Assembly: GCA_003693705.1 (NCBI GenBank)
Contig: RBZT01000373.1
Span: 1 to 64,000, forward strand
Source of the DNA: Polymyxa betae
Taxonomy: Eukaryota > Endomyxa > Phytomyxea > Plasmodiophorida > Plasmodiophoridae
DNA: 64,000 nucleotides
Direction of reading: 5' to 3'
In this document: piece after piece, positions 44,796 through 55,996 of the stretch
How the letters are laid out: the number at the start of each line of letters is the position of its first letter
Numbering within the stretch: the stretch's first letter is position 1
The notes under the pieces: model-generated
The model's database searches: none
What the model was told of the DNA's origin: nothing
What the model saw: the letters and a program-made list of their open reading frames with translations, nothing else
Program-made: the position numbers and the translations under genes

Positions 44796-45408
44796 ATGGT
44801 TGGCGCTTGCTGCTGCTGTGTCTGTCTTATATCAGTTGGTGCGATAGCTTTCATTTACCTTATGGTAGCCTGGCCATCTGTAAACCTGCAACCGAAATTT
44901 CGTATGGAAGGCGTTAATGTAAAAACATTCTCCATGTCGAGAGTCGACCTGGATATATCCTTTGAAATTACCATCACCAATCCGAACAGTTTCAAACTCA
45001 TGCTGACAGATGGATCAGCCGATGTCAGGTACGACATGAATGGTCGCCACATAAATCTGGGGCGCGTTGTCCAATTTCCAACCGTCGAATTGCCTGCTTC
45101 CGATTCTGCAACTTTTCTAGGAGTTCTACCTGTTCAATTGAACGCTACAATGCATGACTTGACGTTTCTATCAGGTATGCTATATTACAAAACTTTCGCA
45201 AGGCAGGGTTAACTGATTACATAAACAAGATGTTTTCGGTCGATGTTCCACTGGCAGAGGATGGGACTTTCTAGCTGAACTCCGATTCTCTGCTGGGGCC
45301 CTGTATTTCCCTTTAACATTGCCTGTGGTGTTTCCAAGAACCAAAGTCCATGTAAATTGCCCTGGTTCCGGGTTGTTTTCCAAATTCAAAAAAACCTTCC
45401 TCAAATAA
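44796..45408 (+). CDS. LEA-2/WHy-domain membrane-anchored protein
   Basis: Two exons (44796-45174, 45230-45408) give 185 residues. A Cys-rich N-terminus (GACCCCVCL, possibly palmitoylated) and one membrane span lead into an LEA-2 beta-sandwich with the usual MSRVDLDISFEITITNPNSF segment. NPN is the family hallmark. The C-terminus is basic (KFKKTFLK). This layout is like plant NHL/LEA-2 proteins and their protist relatives; the function is unknown. Confidence 0.8.
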
Positions 45409-45515
45409 AAAACGTATCGTATGCGAACAGCTCACGTCGCTGGCACGCGCCGAATTATACATTCGACGCTTTGACAAAATGCTTCTTCAGTTGGCCAAGA
45501 AGACTTGAACCAGAC

Positions 45516-45734
45516 ATGATATCGGCTAGGACGACATTGAGATGGAGTTTCTCGCGGGCATTCAAAGTCCCGTATCTGGTCACCGACGAGATTCAGATTG
45601 TTCTGGATTCGCGAAGACGTCATGCGTTGTTCAAGTCAGTGCTTAGAAGACAAATCGACAAAGAACTCAGAATGCATCGTGAATTTCTGGAGCGCATCGA
45701 ACAGAGCGAGCATGATCCAAATAAGAGATCCTAA
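45516..45734 (+). CDS. Small basic protein, possibly mitochondrial
   Basis: 72 codons from ATG 45516. The start MISARTTLRWSFSRAFKV has the Arg/Ser/aromatic composition of a mitochondrial presequence, followed by a charged helix (RRQIDKELRMHREFLERIEQ). The frame stays open upstream into a stretch without an ATG, so the gene might start earlier. A competing frame just upstream (ARAELYIRRFDKMLLQLAKK) also looks coding and could be an earlier exon. Confidence 0.35.
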   Translation: MISARTTLRWSFSRAFKVPYLVTDEIQIVLDSRRRHALFKSVLRRQIDKELRMHREFLERIEQSEHDPNKRS

Positions 45735-45799
45735 TTCACAACTTGCAGAGCAAGAACAAAATCAAAACTTGAAAAGCTTCAAACTTTCAGTCTGAAATT

Positions 45800-47122
45800 T
45801 CAGTCTGCTTTAATCGATGTCTTGAGTTTAGCGTCGATAATTCGGTTTAACCTTTTAGCGATTTTCGAGTCTGGACCGCCTTCATTAGCGGTAATTGACA
45901 TTCGCAGATCCTTTAGCATAATGCCAAATGAACTAGCTCGAAACGATTCACAGTTCGGGATCGTATCCAGCACCTGAATGAACCGATTCGGGTCTGTAAA
46001 AACATTCGAAATGAGGTCTTTGAATAACCGTCTGGCAGTTTCCTGCCACGTTTCTGGCTCGTGTGTTGTACACAACGATACGACCATTGTGATGGCAATC
46101 CCGCCAGGGCATTTAAAATCGTCAATAGTTCTGACATTCGCTCGACTGAAATAATCAGCTAAACGTTTGCTAAAAATTACGTTCAGCATCGATAAGTAGA
46201 CTACAGCGACCGACAAACAAACCTTCTCAGACATGCTAGAACCGCATTTGTATGAAGCTGGAGTTCCAACGAATTTGAGCATAAATACCGCCAGATACCA
46301 TTCTGAGCACAAATATGAACAGTGAAACGCGAATGATCGTTCATCGAAATGTGGTTAAGGAAAAGTACAAGAGAAATGTATTTTTATAGGAAAGATAAAT
46401 ACCTGGATTAAAGCGGGTGCCATTACAGATTCAACAGCATTTTTATCAGCATGGATTGCATAGAATTGAACAATCTCCAATGATTCCTGAGCAATATCAG
46501 ACTCGCAAGATTTATGGTGAAGGTAGGAGTATACAACCTGTAAGTATATAGATTTAGCGATTAAATCGAGATGTTGATGGGTGATAGCCCATAATAGCAT
46601 CCGGTTCGAGAATCGAGGTTCGCTGCCAACACATCTGAACTACAACATTCAAATCTGATCGTAAAGTATCGTTTCTATGGCAAAAATTGCCTCGCACAGC
46701 CATTGAGCCAAAAACGATGTTTGAAAAGATTCCACATACAGAGTAGAGAGAAGAGATAACTTAAGATCATCAGGGAGAATCTGTATAAATACTGCAAGGT
46801 CTTGCATATCTTCTGATAGATGTGCTTGAATTAATTGCAGAGCCTGATACACGATATCCATTGGGCGGCAGCAAATGTCGAGGATTTCAACCAAGGCGGC
46901 GACGACATCGACATTGACATGTTTATAAAGAATTGGATTAGACCAACTCTCTGTTGATTGTAGAAGCTCACTCTCTATACCGAATTATGGGATCGACAGC
47001 CGATAAGGCGATTTCGTACCTGGACAGTGACCTTGTTTGAGACGATCACGTAGCTGATATACATTGGAATCAAGAATATGTTTAGGATCCAGTTCAGTAT
47101 CATTGTCCGTTAACAGGACCAT
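45800..47122 (-). CDS. Helical-repeat (HEAT/ARM-like) protein
   Basis: At least four exons on one strand from ATG 47122 (MVLLTDNDTELDPKHILDSN) through 46920-46650, 46620-46410 and 46310-45800, about 400 residues. All alpha-helical, in pairs of amphipathic helices (ILDICCRPMDIVYQALQLIQ, AITHQHLDLIAKSIYLQVVY, FTDPNRFIQVLDTIPN). No catalytic motif, signal peptide or span. I considered PSMD5, glomulin and exportin-type proteins but saw no decisive motif. Confidence 0.55.
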
Positions 47123-47139
47123 GACTACCGGTAGGTATA

Positions 47140-47460
47140 CTGAAATCAGAATCAGAATTGGGAATGTCTTGCTAGAGCAGCACAAATTGACGCAATTTCT
47201 TTCATTTAGAAGTTTAGATGCAAGTCATTTGAAATCAAAATTGATTGGGAATGTCTTGCTAGTAGAACAGCACTAATTGACGCAATTTCTTTCATTTAGA
47301 AGTTTAGATGCAAGTCATTTGAAATCAAAATTGATTGGGAATGTCTTGCTAGTAGAACAGCAGTAATTGACGCAATTTCTTTCATTAAATTTTAAATGCA
47401 AGTCATTCCTACCGTATTGAAATCAGAATTGGGACTTGTCTTGCTACCGGTGAAACAGCA
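47140..47460. repeat. ~90-bp tandem repeat, more than three copies
   Basis: ATGTCTTGCT occurs at about 47164, 47251 and 47341, with a degenerate fourth copy (CTTGTCTTGCT) at 47435. Copies share GACGCAATTTCTTTCATTTA and AGTTTAGATGCAAGTCATTT. The second and third are nearly identical; the flanking ones are diverged. The array fills the space between two divergently transcribed genes (47122 minus, 47572 plus). Confidence 0.9.
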
Positions 47461-47571
47461 CGTATTTAATTGGCGCGGTTTTATTTCGAGTGTTCATATG
47501 TCTGTCCGTGACAGTGTACTAACATACGTTCGAAGATCTTCATAAGCTCAAAGTTGATTAGGACAGCCAAG

Positions 47572-48701
47572 ATGACAGGTCTTAGCAAAGAACAGGAATG
47601 CTTAAATTACGTGCAAGCTCACGCTAAGAAAGGTGATCCAGAATCAGGTAATACTTTGGCAAATCCCTTTGATAGTTTATTGAAACATTTGCTGTACGTA
47701 ACTGATTTTGAATATTCTTTTCTTAGGTAGTGAACTTTTGGAAATATGTTTGTCCTTAAATTATTGCTTAATGCTCGATGATAGTGCTTAACGCTATTGA
47801 CGAATTCTGCTCTAAGAACTGGATGATGAATGTTGGCGATGTCAAAGGCCAAATTGTGGAGAAGCAAATCCAAAAGCACAAGCCGAAGGTAACTGCTCAA
47901 AGCACCCGCTAATGTTTGGCTGTTTCAATGAGATCTGCGCGCCCTGCGATCTTCAGCTTTTATTCAGTATTGTTTAGGTGATTGTTGAAATCGGCGGTTA
48001 CTGTGGCTATAGCGCCGTTCGTTTCGCCCATTTACAGCGCCAGCTTGATCCTGATGCAAAGTACTACTCTTTCGAATTCTCTCCAGAGTACGCCAATATC
48101 GCAGCTCAGGTCTGAGAATTATTCATTGTTGTAGAATCCCAATTTTTGAATGTGCTGCTTGCACAGGTCATTTCATTTGCAGGTTTGAGCAATTATGTCA
48201 CGATCAAAGTGGGTCCTTTTGATCAGAACTTCCTGAAATCCGGTCTTCGCCAAGTAGACGTAAGGATTGGATGTTCTTGCTATTCTCTTTATTGACAGCA
48301 CCTATAGATGTTCTTCATTGATCACGCTAAAGAGCTTTATCTGCCTGATGTCAAGCTGATCATCGACAGTGGAACCTTGAAGAAGGTCAGTCGGGTTCAT
48401 CTGCTGCTGAAATAATCCATTATGCATTTCATATCATTTGGAAGCTCTTATTTTGCTATTCCTTTCTGCTTTTTGAGTTCAAATACTTTGTTATACAATT
48501 CAATTCTAAGCTTTGTTGTGGTCGATAAATTTCAACCAGGGATCCGTTATCGTGGCCGATAACATCGTTTATCCTGGCGCCCCTGACTACAAGAAATTCA
48601 TGCAGAACCATTCTCAATTCAAAAGCGAATTGGTTGATACATATCTCGAATACAGTGAAGACCAGAAAGACGCTATCATGTTCTCTGAATACCTGGGCTG
48701 A
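47572..48701 (+). CDS. COMT: Catechol O-methyltransferase
   Basis: Transfers a methyl group from SAM to a catechol hydroxyl, Mg-dependent. Six exons (47572-47647, 47785-47888, 47978-48109, 48167-48259, 48308-48385, 48540-48701) give 214 residues, the size of soluble animal COMT. Seen: [14 protein letters not shown], the SAM loop [28 protein letters not shown] (acidic residue for the SAM ribose), [10 protein letters not shown] with the first metal Asp and catalytic Lys, and [15 protein letters not shown] with the second Asp and the Asn. No signal peptide, so cytosolic. All key residues are present. Confidence 0.94.
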
Positions 48702-48940
48702 TCAGAAGGCTCTAACACAATACTGTTCTCATTAAACATTTTGCCACTCGGCTTGCTATCAATGCTTGCATATCGCCTTGGTCCGGTTTATCCTACTATC
48801 CAGTAAAGTTATGTGCAGGTTTCTTCGCACGATGATGCAAGATCATGAGCAGGTCGTGCCATGCACTAAGTATTAACATAATGCATTACAGATAAAGGGA
48901 GAGGCCACACCCGGGTCACTTCATCATTAATCAAATCATC

Positions 48941-50011
48941 ATGTTTATTACACTATTCTACTGCCTCACCTTCGTAGCGGTTAAGGCACACTTTGCTAGA
49001 GCTACTCCTGGACAGCAGATCGAAATTAGCAAGGAACAAGCTCTCCTCGATTATGTATTTGAGAACGCTGAAAAAGGGAACGCCGAATCAGGTCTGATGC
49101 CTTATCCGCTCGATTCGTTTTCGTCCGTCAACCATGCCGACGATTGCTTCTGAGCAGGAATTTTCTGATACGAATCTGGGGCTCATTGAACGTGCGTACA
49201 GTATGGAAAGAAATGGACAATTTCAGCCTCGCGAATCCGATGTTGTTTGTCAGTGATATTAAGGCAATTATCATTGAAGAAGAGATCGCCGAACACAAAC
49301 CAAAAGTACTTTGGTTGCAATTTCCTGCATTTAGTGACTGTTATGTTTATTTGGCGTCAGGTCTTTCATGAACGCTCATCCTAATCATGGTTAACTCAGG
49401 TGATTGTGGAAATCGGCGGCGATTGTGGCTACAGCGCTGTTCGTTTCGCTCATTTGCAACGTCAGCTTGTTCCTGATGCCAAATATGTATCTTTTGAAAC
49501 ATGCCAACAACATGCGGATCTCGTTGCGACGGTATCAGGTTTAATGCTCTAACAATCTATCGCTCATGAATACATTTGTCATAGATTGTTTCATTTGCTG
49601 GATTAAGCAATGTCGTAGATATCCAGGTGGGCACTTTCACCGAAGATTTCCCACGATCGAGTCTTGGCGAAGTCGATGTATTGAACGCCTGTTATTCTAT
49701 AAAGCAACATTTGATTGTATCCACAGATGTTCATTACGGATCATTCCAAAAGTCGCGATCTGTCTGATGTCAAACTCATCATTGAAAGCGGGACTTTAAA
49801 GAAGGTAAAATTCTTCAAGTCGAAATCGGTTTGTAAATGGCCTTGCTAGGGCAGCGTTATCATTGGCAATAATATTCTATGCCCCAACACATCTGATTAC
49901 AAGGGATTCATGCATGATCATACCGAATTCAAGAGCGAGCTAATGGATACTGTCGCCGAATATTCAGTAGAAAACAAAGACGCTGTTATGATTTCCAAGT
50001 ATATCGGCTGA
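48941..50011 (+). CDS. Secreted, diverged COMT paralogue
   Basis: Six exons (48941-49091, 49202-49305, 49400-49531, 49585-49677, 49727-49804, 49850-50011) give 239 residues. Exons 2-6 have exactly the same lengths as those of the upstream COMT (104, 132, 93, 78, 162 nt), so this is a tandem duplicate. Differences: an N-terminal signal peptide (MFITLFYCLTFVAVKAHFA); WMMNVGD is replaced by NPMLFVSD; the second metal Asp is Asn (IIGNNILCP instead of IVADNIVYP). The SAM loop ([15 protein letters not shown]) and DHSK are kept. Frames are intact throughout, so it is not an obvious pseudogene, but catalysis is doubtful. Confidence 0.85.
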
Positions 50012-50441
50012 TTGAATCAGGCGAAATGTCTCCACATCATCCTATGCTCTTATCTTTAAACCGGCTGTTATGGCGTCTTTTGGCATTCATCCGAAGCTAT
50101 CTTCTAGCAGATCGACCTGTGCCAAGTACAATAATAAAGCATTTGTCAATTATTTGGTGGTGTGATCCGGGTAGTATTGAGCAGCAAACAGTTCACTTTT
50201 CTGACGAACGAGGATACAATGTTGGTAAAGCGTTAGTTAGTGGATATGACCAACATCTGGTGATTTGTTTAACAATACAGATCCTAACATTAAAACTGTG
50301 TTCGATACTAAACTGTCTCAAGCTATGAATACGTCAACTCGTTGAGAATCTCTGAACTAAGACATCCTCGAAAGGATTCGTAGAAGATTACAGCAGGAAT
50401 TTTATTCGTACTTGAAATGCTGGCTCAGGCGATCAAGATAG
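50012..50441. other. Intergenic, no gene supported
   Basis: Contains one 100-codon ORF (50026-50328) with no recognisable feature. It probably holds the 3' ends of the COMT paralogue and, on the other strand, of the EFHC1 gene. Confidence 0.35.
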
Positions 50442-52510
50442 TCAACGCCCAGAACCTTCCACTTCAAAGGCAAATTCATCAAATGAGATCATCCCATCCT
50501 TGTCATGATCGAATTCACGAAAGATTGCATCAGATTGTTTAGCATCCAAATCCCATCCATTTAGGCCCAGCAGATGATCGAATTCTGTTTTCGATAAGAA
50601 CCCGTCCTTATCATTGTCGAAATTTCGGAACGTCTTTCGTAGAGCTGTGTTCTTATTGTTTAACAAAGCTCGTAATCCAGCTCGAACTTCTCTAAGATCC
50701 GTCCGACGTCGGTTATCGACAGATGGCGGCCAGATTTGGAGCAGCTGGCGTGTAGCTGTGTCAGCATCAATCAGCTCAAACACGAAGCTATGAATCTCAA
50801 CTCGGGCGCCGATCTGGAAATCCTCCATCTTGAACATGCGCTTCTTATCATGATTGTAAATCAGACTTCGTTCTAAGAACTGTCACGATAATACGTCAGC
50901 ACGAGTATGGTAGAAATGAACCCATTATTAAACAACATTAAAATCGCTTTAAAATCTGTGAGATCTCATAGTTCGAATTATGAATCCAATTTTTTTTTTT
51001 TTTTTTGATACACGTGAAACAATACTTCTTGTTTAAATTGAGCTGAATTACCTTTCCAGCAATAAATCCTGAATTTCGAATGGGATTCTCAAATACAGAG
51101 ACAGTCTCATCAACAGGAAAGAATGTGATCACAAACTCTCGAGCAACATCTTCAGGTCTATTTGATACTTGACGTGCCTTAAATCTCATTGCATGTTTAG
51201 CGAGCCGGCCATGATTTGGGTCAGGACGATTCCGCCGAGCTTTAAACGCCTTCTGAGCGGCCTCGATCGCCTCTTGCTCGCTCATCTCCTGCCCATCAAC
51301 ACCCTTCATATGATGCTCCAATTCGCCAGCAGCACCGTTGCCAACACCGTCAGATAATTCAATGCCGAATTGTGATTTGTAGTAGGTCTTGGTAAATGCA
51401 TCAGCACGCTCTAATACAACATCACGTCCAAATACACGAATAACGTGCCCGATCTGGAAATCGAGGGCGTTATAGCACTCAGATTTATCGGAATATTCAC
51501 CAATCTGATCAATACCAAACGCTGGGGTTGTCTTGCGCAGGCGTTGTCTCTTGACGAGGGCCGGTACGGGATCACGACCGGAATTAGCTTGAGCGATCTC
51601 CAGAACTTCAACCGTGTCATCGGCTAAGAAGTAGTGTACGACCAGATGACGATCATTCCAACGGGCCCAGAACCTTAATACCTTTGATCGAAGGGTTATG
51701 AGGGTTTTAGGGTTTACAGCGGATCTAGGGGAATACCTTTCCATCCAGAGCCAGGAACTGACGTGATCGCTCCAGTTGCCAGGGCTGTGGTCGTCCATGT
51801 ACAGATTCATAATGAGCTGATACAGGCTCATATTGGTCTGGTGATGATATCTTTGATAGGTGATGATGATGAAAGGGATCTGTTGGGATCTGCTCTCCTG
51901 ATTCCAATTCATTCCCATAAAACTGTCGTGTGAATTGATCAGCATCAACCAGACGATAAACACGTCCAAATATACAAATGTCTCTACGAGTCCCAAGATG
52001 CTCATAGGACAAGTACGGGGCCGTACTGGCCACATCGGTATCGGCGATGGAGACGCGGGCCCGGGCCAGTATGTCGCCATGACGCATTCCATTATTATCC
52101 TCTTTACATTCACTGATACGAATAGTTCCATCTTGTAGATAATACAGAAGGACGATGCGTATAAGACGATGGGATTCGATTTGTGATTCATGAACAGATT
52201 GTTGATAATATCCATAGAATCTTAGAACTTGTTGATCATAAGCGATCCATGATGGCAGCTGGCTCATTGTCACATCTGTATTCTTTAATCGTGTATGTAA
52301 ATCACTCTGTATCTTTGTAGTAATATCAGCTGGAACCCATTGAATGATATTGGTGTTAGCAGGTGCTATTGGAGTTTTATATTGTAATGGATCACATATA
52401 GCCTGACCATTGATTAGATCAAATCTGGTTGTATGTGGGAAATGATGTCTTGTTGATGGATTAATGCATTGACCAGGTAGAAATGGAATACGACGTTCAT
52501 CACCCACCAT
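50442..52510 (-). CDS. EFHC1: EFHC1/Rib72-type DM10 and EF-hand protein
   Basis: Ciliary doublet microtubule inner protein (Rib72 in Chlamydomonas and Tetrahymena). Three exons (52510-51737, 51681-51052, 50879-50442) close in phase and give 613 residues; the animal protein is about 640. Three DM10 domains: the first around VLRFYGYYQQSVHESQ and DICIFGRVYRLVDADQFTR, the second from VLRFWARWNDRHLVVHYFLADD to VIRVFGRDVVLERADAFTK, the third from KHAMRFKARQVSNRPEDVAR through FLERSLIYNHDKKRMFK to FVFELIDADTATRQ. Two EF hands follow: DNDKDGFLSKTE and DHDKDGMISFDE, both with complete loops. Intron 1 has a telomere-like AAACCCTAAAACCCT; intron 2 has a 17-bp T run at about 50990-51006. Confidence 0.94.
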
Positions 52511-52558
52511 TTGTTATTATGGTACGACCAACGATCTTAGATTGTACAGATATTGGGT

Positions 52559-53830
52559 TTATTGTGATGAATTATGCCCAGCGCTGCTCGAATCGAATTC
52601 GCCAATTTTCCGGCTCAGAGCGGCGTTGTCGAAACGCAACTGGGCGATGAGGGCGTCCCGATCTCGTACAGACTCAATTAGCGATTGTGCCACCGATTGA
52701 AACGCGTAATTCTGTTCGATAACTTTAACATCGGCAGTCGATAATTGAGGAATTCGTCTCTGTGCTTCTAATGACAATAATGCTACAGCTTTCTTAGTCT
52801 GATCTCGTGATTGTAATGCGTCCATGGCGTCCTGTAAACTGGTCGCTTTCCTTTGTAGCTCAGCCTCAAGGCGTGCCTTCTCTTGCATCCATTTCACAGA
52901 TTCATCGGCGGCCGCCGTTGACAGCTTCTTCAGCGTCTTGTCCAAGGCGACTTGCAATGAATCGGCTTTAGCCCGCCACGAATTGCGATCAGCAACTGCA
53001 GCGTCCAGCTCAACAAAGAATTGGCGTTCTTTCTCGGTCGCTTTCGCCTGCCATCTCTCCCGATCTCGTTTCGCCTCCAAAGCAACTGCCTCTCTGGACA
53101 TTGCGAACTTCGATAGTGCTTCATCGCGAGCCTGGCTCAGTGTTGCAATCTCGAGAACGAGGCTGTTAGCTTTGGCGCTGGCGCTCTCTGCAGATTGTTC
53201 CGCCTCGGCACGTTTAATTTCGGCTTTGGAAGCGGTCTCCTGCAGATGGCAGACCTGAGCTTGTAGATCACTGATTGACGACATCAAAGTTGTGATGCGA
53301 CTTTGAGCTGATTGCAGATCAGTTGTTAGACGTCCGACATCATTTCGCAACGATTGATTGGTCTCTTTCATCTTCTGCGTCTCGATCTCATTTGCTTCGA
53401 TGCGTTTGTACTCGACTCGGTCGCGGGTTCGAACGATTTCCGATCGTAACTTTTTAAGTTCAGCTTCTAATATCGTCACTCGAGATACAGCTGGCTCATT
53501 GCGTTGTCTTTCAGCAATGAGTTCCGCCAGCTGACCTGAAAGTCTCCCGATCTCTTCTTGAGCCATTTCTTTCTCGTCGATCGCTTGCTGCAAACGCCGA
53601 TTGTCATCGGTCTGTTGAGGTCGCGGTTTCGGTTGTTCTGGCTGTGGTGTAACCGTTGTTGATGGTATCGGTATGGAGAAAGTCGTCATTGCAGGCATTT
53701 TGATGGGCTGTGTGATACCTTTACGGAAAGCGCCAAAGAATCCATCATCGGTCTTAGGAGGAGGCGGTGGCGGGCTTGGTTTCGGCCTGTTGTCGTCCAG
53801 GGCCGGATCTGGTGTCTGTATAGATGCCAT
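52559..53830 (-). CDS. Coiled-coil protein with Pro-rich head
   Basis: Intronless, 423 residues. The first 75 are disordered and Pro-rich (PSPPPPPPKTDDGFFGAFRKG); the remainder is an almost unbroken coiled coil rich in Ala, Glu, Gln and Arg. The last 60 residues are a shorter helix pair. No specific family recognised. It shares only coiled-coil character with the neighbouring ciliary genes. It is 48 bp from the EFHC1 start on the same strand. Confidence 0.7.
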   Translation of the reverse strand: MASIQTPDPALDDNRPKPSPPPPPPKTDDGFFGAFRKGITQPIKMPAMTTFSIPIPSTTVTPQPEQPKPRPQQTDDNRRLQQAIDEKEMAQEEIGRLSGQLAELIAERQRNEPAVSRVTILEAELKKLRSEIVRTRDRVEYKRIEANEIETQKMKETNQSLRNDVGRLTTDLQSAQSRITTLMSSISDLQAQVCHLQETASKAEIKRAEAEQSAESASAKANSLVLEIATLSQARDEALSKFAMSREAVALEAKRDRERWQAKATEKERQFFVELDAAVADRNSWRAKADSLQVALDKTLKKLSTAAADESVKWMQEKARLEAELQRKATSLQDAMDALQSRDQTKKAVALLSLEAQRRIPQLSTADVKVIEQNYAFQSVAQSLIESVRDRDALIAQLRFDNAALSRKIGEFDSSSAGHNSSQ

Positions 53831-54086
53831 TTGTCAGCGACAGAAACGGGAGATATGAAATCTGAGACACACGCCTCTTCATTCATTTACCTTTACCATA
53901 ACCATGGAGATTTTTATTTCCAGTTTGTCGTATTGGTGTAGAGTTTGTATTCGTCAAAAACCGAATGAAAATTAAATTGGTTTCCACCATAATGTTCTTA
54001 TATTTAATACAACACCGAAAGAATATTTTACACGACAGCTGCAATAGGATCGTACTGTACCGAGGACATCAATATACCTAAATACA

Positions 54087-55282
54087 ATGACTTCGGAAGA
54101 GCGATTATCGGCTGCATCCTGCTTGCGACCTTCAACAAGCTGCTCAAATCTATCTTCATGTTACTCAACGTATCGTATCCAGAGATCTCAAAGTGCCAAA
54201 CAATGGGCCAGTACCAGAAAAGTATAGCAAACCATTATTGATATCTAGAAACTAATATCAAGTAATAGACCTTATCAAACTTACAGACGCCATTTCATCG
54301 TAAAGCGGCCCGATCTGTTAGCGCTGACAATCTTTTGTCACGAACAAAGGCAAAGTCGGCGTTAATTCAGGCGACGTTACGGTCAGTTCGTAGTCAGCTT
54401 CTGCTGAATACTCGAACTCCTATTAAGAGGCAGGTAGTACATCAACTAAAGCAGACTGTCGCAAAACCATTCCGTTCTGGATTGCTGAACTTCGAAGTGG
54501 AGCTCTGCGAGAGGTTGGCCAAATGCAGCAATATTACTACGAACAATCCAATCGAGAAGCGACTGGACATCGTTCGTGAAGTTTTGGTCCGAATGATTAC
54601 CGAAGATCCTGTGCTTGGTGCCATTTTATCAAGGATTCGTGATGAATATGATAGAGCCATCAGAGAGTTGATCGAGAACCGTGATGGTGCCGGACGACTT
54701 AGTGAACTATCGCTACAACGACTGACTGATAAAAATGAAAAACTAAGTCGAATATTGAAAAAAACTCGAGAAGAATGCAGCGAGAAGACCAAAAAATTAG
54801 CAGAACTTTCATTGCAAATGGAACTGTTAGAAATCGATAACGAATCGCAAAAGGAACAGATTATTGACTTGACGAATCGACTGATTACGAATTCAACGAA
54901 CCCAGGAGAGGCTGATGATGATGATCTATGTCGATATATGACAGGAAATCTCCAAGTTTTCGACAAAGAAGAAACTGTATCCGCCAGAGCCGTGCACCAG
55001 ACGAAAGCCAAGAAGGGCTTAAACCAAGCCGAACAAAAGATCAACATACTGGAAGCTGAACGTGGCGAAGTCGAAGAAGCGAATAATCTCGCCAAACAGA
55101 TCGTCACCAAGATTGACCACCAATACCACGGTTTCGTCAACGAATGGAACCAGAAGCATACAGCGCTTTATGGGGTGGCGGCCCGGTTCAGCATCGATCA
55201 GGACGACGATAACGAGGAAGGCGCTGATGGAGGTAAAGACGATGAAGACTTGACATCAATAGGTATGATAACTCAGTCATGA
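54087..55282 (+). CDS. Coiled-coil protein with TSNAXIP1-like N-terminal domain
   Basis: Two exons (54087-54221, 54287-55282) close in phase and give 376 residues. After a Ser-rich head, residues about 75-165 (FEVELCERLAKCS, RLDIVREVLVRMITEDPVLG, ILSRIRDEYDRAIRELIE) match the form of the TSNAXIP1 N-terminal domain found in ciliary and sperm proteins: a helix, a variable loop and a helix ending I-x-x-E-Y-D. The rest is coiled coil with an acidic tail (DDDNEEGADGGKDDEDL). Domain call by pattern only. Confidence 0.6.
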
Positions 55283-55449
55283 TAGAGGTGGTATTAATAC
55301 CCCCTCTAAGGGTTGTGAACGCAATTTTCTGATTTTGCAAATGTTAGGGTCTGGATAGCAACAATGTAGAGAATCGATAGAAGGGAAAAACAGATCATGA
55401 AAACGCAAATGTTAATGAATATCAAAGTTGTTAAAAAACCAGCAATTCC

Positions 55450-55906
55450 TTAACTGCAGGTGCGATCCAGGGATCCAGTTAGAAAGCGATTGGAAATAGG
55501 GAAGGCGACGGCGACATTAACTGGAAGGTGATGGCCGACGCAACGCGCCATAGGCTGAGAGATGCTGCCCTGGGGCATGACAGGAGCAAGCCGACATCGT
55601 AGACAGCGACAATAGAATCAGCCGATGAAGTTATTAGCGAAAGTCCATCACACGCGAACGCTAGCGAATTTCCTTTAGATGAGGCTGAAAGGCAGCCAGC
55701 ATTGAACCCGATTCTAAAGACCATACATGGACAAATCCGTTTTGAGATCCGACAGCGATTAATGTGCCATCTGGAGAAACAGCCAAAGAAGTCGGAGATT
55801 CCGGTAATGAGCAATGTAATAATTGTTTCATATTGGACAACTTAAAAATAAGTGAAGAGCGACGACCTTCAGGAGAGAGCGCAACACATGGCTGAAAGGC
55901 ATTCAT
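55450..55906 (-). pseudogene. WDR18/IPI3-like WD40 fragment, frameshifted
   Basis: Three pieces of a WD40 propeller lie in three different frames: SPTSLAVSPDGTLIAVGSQNG and VHVWSLESGSMLAAF; then LAFACDGLSLITSSADSIVAVYD; then GHHLPVNVAVAF and LTGSLDRT. Together they follow the order of IPI3/WDR18, a Rix1-complex subunit in 60S assembly, whose propeller has a His-x-Leu-Pro-Val followed by SxDRT. Single-base shifts at about 55670 and 55590 break the frame. The protein is also truncated: it stops after the SLDRT blade and there is no room upstream before TMX. Read as a decayed partial copy, or as a gene hit by sequence errors. Confidence 0.6.
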
Positions 55907-55996
55907 AACAAATGCTGTTACAAGCGATTCAATCCATCCAGACCGTGCTTAAGCCGATGAGGATGACTTCATATGGATAGTGCTAAATTGAATAAT

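Noticed and set aside
50026-50328. 100-codon ORF after the COMT paralogue
   Set aside because: No signal, domain or splice context; probably 3' UTR.
50990-51006. T17 run as a possible poly(A)/retrocopy scar
   Set aside because: It lies inside EFHC1 intron 2 with a clean splice closure on both sides, so it is better seen as an intronic homopolymer.
54442-55140. 232-codon minus-strand ORF opposite the TSNAXIP1-like gene
   Set aside because: It is the exact antisense of a well-supported two-exon coiled-coil gene and its translation is a Ser/Phe/Leu mixture typical of a shadow frame.
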